Assembly (NCBI GenBank): GCA_039619475.1
Contig: CM077116.1
Coordinates: 385,850,760-385,914,759 of the forward strand
Source: Icerya purchasi
Lineage: Eukaryota; Arthropoda; Insecta; Hemiptera; Monophlebidae
Length of the DNA: 64,000 nt
Direction of reading: 5' to 3'
Below, one piece after another: positions 59,358 to 64,000 of the stretch. The position numbers and the translations under genes were made by a program. Position 1 is the stretch's first letter. Each line of letters opens with the position of its first letter. The notes beneath the pieces are model-generated. The model had not been told where the DNA came from and searched no databases. It worked only from the letters and a program-made list of their open reading frames with translations.

Positions 59358-61531
59358 CTGCTTTTAAGATTCATAATTTTTAATTTCTAATATGGGAGAA
59401 TTTAATTTTTTAAAATAAAATGAGCAGGGGCCGATACCTTCTGTAATTTTAATAATTTAAAATTATTTTTACTAAGAATTCTAAACGAAACGGTTATTTG
59501 CTTTATTATTGTCTAGAAATGCCATTCGTTGTTGGAGAAATTTATTATTATGTTTTGTGGTGAGTGTGGTTAACGGGGAGCCAATAAGTGGCCCATAAAC
59601 GTACGAAGAAGATGTATAGAAAAAAAGAAATTAAAAGTATTGTAGCAGAAATACAATTTTGTGGGCAAAATACTTTAAGGTGGATAAAAAAACATTAATC
59701 ATTTGGCAAAATCATGATGTTTTCGTTATAAAACTCTTAATTCAAATATGAGATTTAATGTACTTAATTTTGAAATATATATTTTATTGAAATTAATAAA
59801 AAATTTTTAAAATGGGCCGAATTTGAAAACAGCAATAAGCATATTATAAAATCTTTAATTAAAATATAAAATCTCCTAATTTAATGAATCCGACTTTAAA
59901 AGTATGTATTTTATTTAAACTTGAAAAACTCTTTCTACTTTTGATCGACCCTGAAAAGGACAATATGCATTGAATTAAATGAAGCAAATGTTATATTTTA
60001 TAATAGAAATTAATTGCGAAGTAAATTTCGATTTTCGTTTTTATTTTTTAAAGTTAAACTTTGATTACAGTTTGACTGTTTTATGAGTATTTATTTTATT
60101 TACTACATTTTATCAAGAAAAAAGTAACATTAATGAAAACAAACGGTTTCCGCTCATCGTTGTATGTGAATGATTGAAAATTAATTTCAGCGCTCAAATG
60201 ATCGCTCACAAGACGGTGACAATAAAAAAAATGATAAAATAAAATGACCAGATTTGAATGCAAGAGGCAGTACATTTCATGATTTAAATGCAATTTTTGA
60301 ATTACTTAAAAAACTTGTAAAATCTTCGCAAGAATTGCGAAGCATTTGCACGTCAATATGTAAACGTTCTATATGTTCCTTCAAAAATTTAAAGTTACAT
60401 CTATTATATCTATTATTAATTTGATTCAAGAATTATTTTTTTTACTGGAATTGTAAATATTTTTCGAAAAGGTTAAAAAATTGAAAGAATTTTAAATAAG
60501 TCGTCATGAATACAAGAAGTAAAGACTTCAAAAACAGCTCTGTTTTTTTTAAATCGAATGTTATAAAATCTTCATGACATGTAGTCTCCCCAGGGCTTCA
60601 TCACAACTTTTTAGCGCACAACGCACTTTGTATTTGAAAAATCAGTTTCGGGATTATGAATATTTTTTACAAAAAGAACCAGAGAGTTGATCAATGCAGA
60701 AATTTGTTTATCATTATTCATTTTTTGAAACTTTTTTACCGTACTTCGAATTAGTTGTATAACATCAAACTTATTACTGAGTTCTCTGTTCAATGATTCC
60801 ATTAAATTTTTGATTTTAAGCATGATTCTTTTAGCAAAAACAATGAACAAATAAAATCAAAGATTAACTTTTTTTAAGCGGACTAAAGGTATAAACATGT
60901 GTTTTACTGTCAAAATCTTTATTTGTTTTAAAATACGAATTCAATTTTTTAAAACAATTCTCAGCCTTAGCATTGTATTATAAAGAACTTTATCATTTGA
61001 AAATAACGTTTTCTAGTATTGGAAAGAATTTGAATTAAAGTCACTGTTGTCGGCCGAAATTTTAAACTAACGAATTTATTGTTTGCACAAAAAAAAACAC
61101 AACAGATGATCGACGAAAATAAAAAAAACAAACAAATCTACTAAATTCTACTCTTTATTAATTTTTCACGCAAATTAACAGAACATAACTTTTACAAACA
61201 ACAAATATATGCATATATAAATCGATAACAACGCTTTATATATTCGAACAGCTAAAGGAGACACGTTTTCTCCCGCAAACAAAACACACAATGACCCACA
61301 CCAATTCGCTACATACGCGTCTCTAAAACTAAAAACTACTTGATGCCGACCGCGACAGCCATACTGTCCTTAAAAAAATACATACCAACGCTATCCTGAC
61401 AATATGGCAACCTTTTAAATTTAGGCGCTGGCATACAATTATCAAATAAAATAAAAATATAAATATTGCGGCGAAAATAATAGAAATAATAATTAAATAT
61501 AATCGGACCTCGTTACGCAAAATTAAAAATA
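59358..61531. other. Unique centre of the palindrome
   Basis: The AT-rich 2174 bases are not repeated in either arm. They hold the transposase remnant, and near 61200-61530 a less decayed stretch on the minus strand with a promoter-like TATATAA region. A 63-codon hydrophobic frame at 61329-61520 is probably chance. Confidence 0.45.
60096..61050 (-). pseudogene. hAT transposase remnant (ZMYM1/DUF4371-like, hAT C-terminal dimerisation domain)
   Basis: A minus-strand frame at 60850-60611 reads FIVFAKRIMLKIKNLMESLN, then IQLIRSTVKKFQKMNND, then a stretch ending NPETDF. This resembles the region before the dimerisation domain in ZMYM1/52-kDa-repressor-like hAT proteins. About 350 bases further on, near 60230-60116, frames read VTV, SCERSFER and ALKLIFNHSHTTMSGNRLFS. 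These fit the hAT C-terminal pattern (VTVxxxERSFSxLKLIxxxxRSTMxxxRLxxLxLL) with a frameshift in the middle. Stops and frameshifts are numerous. The N-terminal zinc finger and the catalytic Asp/Glu are not recognised. Confidence 0.6.
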
Positions 61532-62124
61532 ATGAATTTTAGCTGAAAGTACGAAATTTGATTATTTTAAGTAACAAGTAAATCAAACATAATGTTCTTG
61601 ACGTCTTTTTTCTCAACTCTACATGAAACTCTTTCACAACTTCACCATAATTTAAATTTCCGAACTATTTCATTGAAATAAATTTTAGATTTTTTTTGTG
61701 TACGTTTTTAGTCCCTCTGCATCAAGATATTAACCTAGTAACAAGGAAGTGCAAATATATTTAATTTATGTATTTATCTGCAACTATGGTCGAATTGCGA
61801 AGTTCTTAACAACGGCCAAGAATCGTACAATTTAGGTCACTACAACAGACTTGTAGAAATTTAAAGAATTATACAATAGAAGCCGCTTAATTAACAGAGA
61901 ATTCTGTTCAGTTTTAAATCATTCAATCATTATATTTATATATTTTATTCTGATCATATTAAAATGAAAGTAAGTAAAATTCCCTTAATACAAAAGTTTG
62001 AAGTATTACGGAATAAAAACAGAGTTCAAGTTTTTCACAATATTAGAATGATCATCGGGAAATTTATTATCAAAGGAATAATTAAACGTTGACAAAAATA
62101 TTGCAACAGTTGTTTTAATCAGCA

Positions 62125-62313
62125 ATGAAACCGCGATCAAAGAGTCAAATAAACAACAATGATGAAAATGATGAAGAAGAAATAAGCAAACAAACGGTTG
62201 ACGATATAGAAGTGTCAAATATAATGAAAACTCTTACCAAGTTAACAAAGAGTTGCGGATTTTTCGATACTAATTTAAAAGCAAAAATTATTAAGAAAAT
62301 CCAGATCAGTTGA
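62125..62313 (+). other. 62-codon acidic frame in the right hAT end (mirror of 58576-58764)
   Basis: Same predicted peptide as the left-arm copy, starting MKPRSKSQINNN. See that entry for its properties. Confidence 0.3.
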
Positions 62314-62789
62314 AACAATTTATAAAGAAACGGTTAGTATACAACAGTGTAAAATAAAAGTTACCCTCACTGTTTGAAAAAGTAAAGCATTAGTACAAAG
62401 TCTTATAGGCTTAGCATTAAAAGGTGAGATTTCTTTTAATAAAATTTTTTTTTTTAAATATTTTTAGTCCTCACAGTTCGATCTAAATCAGTTTTGACTG
62501 CAGAAGTAAAAAATAAAAGACCCACATTGTAAAAGTTTAAAGAAAATCATTAAAAAACACCATATAACATTTTGTTATATAAGCTATACAGTATAAAAAA
62601 AAATTATTTTTAAATTATATGAATTCATGAATCGGTATTTTGGGTAATGCACCACTCCTACAACTTGGCATGCTTGAGACGCCCCTGAATACATTATTGA
62701 TACAAATTTTATTTTTTTATATACGGTAACTTCCTAGCGGTCATAGTCAATAGACACTATGATTATTAACAAACAAATACACATATAAG

Positions 62790-63112
62790 AACAAAATTAA
62801 AAACAGAAAAATGACTAGTGAATCATACAAAAAATTGTATTATTTTTACTTTGTTTTCGCTGATTACCAATAATTTTTTTGAATTTTAAATTCTTTGCGG
62901 GGCAACCGTCCAGTTTTGCCTTTTCACAAATGATGCAATTTCCGAGAACCGAGAAATTAATAATTTAGCTCCTGTTCTGCAAATCGATGTGCGCTATTAT
63001 CCATGTGCGCTTTTATCCGTGTGCGCTTTTATCCGTGTGCGCTTTTGTCCGATGCGTTTTTATCATGTGCGCTTTTGTCCTGTGCGCTTTTGTCTTGTGC
63101 GCTTTTGTCCGT
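62790..63112 (-). repeat. Tandem 16-mer array plus 205-bp body, copy A3 (inside the right arm)
   Basis: Reverse complement of A2, with the same order of full and shortened units (array 62989-63112, body 62790-62988). The unit pattern matches A2 and not A1, as expected if A2 and A3 arose by the palindrome-forming event. Confidence 0.88.
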
Positions 63113-63125
63113 AAACCATATGTAT

Positions 63126-63137
63126 GTATATATGTAT
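63126..63137. other. Empty RTE insertion site in the right palindrome arm
   Basis: GTATATATGTAT is the reverse complement of the 12-base duplication that flanks the RTE element at 54116-57751. Sequence on both sides is continuous here, with no trace of the element. Confidence 0.9.
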
Positions 63138-63901
63138 ATGTATGTATATATATATATGCACATTATATGTGTTAGGTTTAAACCATATTTCTTATGCTGT
63201 AGAAAGGAAGCCATCGTTGCATTAGGTGAAACTATTTACATAGTTCATCGTTCTCAGTCTTTAGTGCTTTCCCGAAGGAATGAATTTCGCTTGATTCGGA
63301 CAGCCATTTTATTGTGGAAAATCTTTGGAATGCCACAAATCAAGCTAAGGTTGACAATGGTGATAACGTGGAGCCGATTAATTAGGACTGCTTAAATGCT
63401 TTACATTATATTTCATTGATTACTCTTTTATTTGCTTTATAATACGACTAGCAGTCCATTCTGTGCCGGATGTAGCGTCGATGGACTTGTTTATTCTGTC
63501 ATTTCAGTTGATGTTCTCAACCATACCTGTACCTAGTGAGTACTTTTGACCTATTTTTTGAGAGGTGATTATTGTTTTTCCCTTTCCCATCGTTAAATGC
63601 ACTTTGCTTCTTCTTCAAGAATTTCTTTTTCCCTGTGGGGAAACCTTCTTTGATTACTTCATTATAATTTCACTACTTCAAAATCTCAAAAATTCGTAAG
63701 AAACTCGAGGCATACAGGTTCGGCCAACAACATCTGGATCGGAATGTTCATTTGTGTCTGCACTGTTTTGTTAGTTTTTTGTCTGAACTGGCTTATCGCT
63801 TCGCACAAGCTTAACGTAGCTGTAAAGATATAAATTCCGCAATAGTAAAACAAATTACGTTGATCTAAACTTACCGGTTAAGAATCTCGATTCAAGAATC
63901 A
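63138..63901. other. Outer part of the right palindrome arm, unclassified
   Basis: Mirror of 53348-54103, with a short extra segment near 63222 (ATTAGG region). Similarity stops at 63901; beyond it (63902-64000) the sequence is T- and A-rich and unassigned. Confidence 0.6.
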
Positions 63902-64000
63902 ACTTTTGTTTTTGCTTTTCCTCTTTTTTCATGACATTTGAAAAAAAAAAAAAAAACCCGAAAAAAAACTAATCCATAAAACTTTTAACGGTATCGTAAA

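Larger units (their letters stand above)
58202..62687 (-). mobile_element. Decayed hAT transposon with abnormal 1.16-kb inverted ends
   Basis: Both ends start CAGGGGCGTCTCAAGCATGC, the CAGGGGCG terminus seen in many hAT elements. The inverted similarity reaches 1156 bases inward and also continues outward into the flanks, so the ends are not ordinary TIRs. The flanks AATGTATT and AATACATT are inverted copies of each other, not a direct 8-bp duplication. A transposase remnant lies on the minus strand at about 60100-61050. Length 4486 bases. Confidence 0.72.
53348..63901. repeat. Giant palindrome with ~2.37-kb arms and a 2.17-kb centre
   Basis: The right arm is 61532-63901. The left arm is 53348-54115 plus 57764-59357, split by an RTE insertion. 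Arms are near identical to the eye; one visible difference is a ~9-base indel near 54020 (right arm near 63222). From outside in, each arm holds an outer flank, a TA/TACA tract, a 16-mer array with its body, a ~95-base spacer, and 1156 bases of hAT end. The centre, 59358-61531, is unique and carries the decayed hAT transposase. Confidence 0.9.

Noticed and set aside
61329..61520. Small hydrophobic membrane protein
   Set aside because: A hydrophobic run is expected from AT-rich DNA in this frame; no homologue recognised and no start context.
58194..62695. 8-bp target-site duplication of the hAT element
   Set aside because: The flanks are inverted copies (AATGTATT and AATACATT), explained by the palindrome and not by a direct duplication.

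Overview
This is a window of AT-rich eukaryotic nuclear DNA. It has spliceosomal signals, long (TA)n tracts, many non-LTR retrotransposon remnants, tRNA-derived SINEs, and hAT- and MULE-type DNA transposons. I see no prokaryotic gene organisation. The only host coding sequence I can support is one 123-base internal exon on the + strand (43358-43480). It encodes the start of an immunoglobulin domain of the klingon/lachesin-like neural cell-adhesion family. That family, together with the transposon types, points to an arthropod, most likely an insect. I cannot name the species. The window is best read as parts of two very large introns of that gene, filled with mobile elements.

Layout. 1-6.5 kb: intronic DNA with a SINE and TA arrays. 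6.5-14.8 kb: remnants of an I/R1-group non-LTR element that carries RNase H. The best copy is 13.0-14.8 kb on the minus strand, and at least nine 3' fragments in the window share one 3' terminus. 19.8-22.1 kb: an RTE-type 3' end, a ~53-bp minisatellite, and a minus-strand reverse-transcriptase remnant. 25.7-27.8 kb: an RNase H element split by a 1.4-kb long-TIR DNA transposon with a perfect 9-bp target-site duplication. 27.9-28.6 kb: an internally deleted RTE derivative. 33.3-34.1 and 40.4-40.7 kb: members of a repeat family bounded by TA microsatellites. 36.8-42.0 kb: RTE fragments, a 16-mer minisatellite and a 0.5-kb palindrome. 43.36 kb: the Ig exon. 46.2-47.6 kb: a retroelement nested inside another retroelement.

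52.6-63.9 kb is the most unusual region. A large TA array and a (GGACAAAAGCGCACAC)n array lead into a palindrome with ~2.37-kb arms (53348-63901). Its centre is a decayed hAT transposon. Its left arm alone was later invaded by a full-length RTE element (54116-57751) with an intact 1040-codon endonuclease/reverse-transcriptase ORF and a 12-bp target-site duplication. The right arm keeps the matching empty site, so the order of events can be read directly.

No operon or pathway is present. The relationships here are those of transposons: RTE machinery with deleted derivatives, elements nested in elements, and repeated use of (TA)n tracts as neighbours or landing sites.
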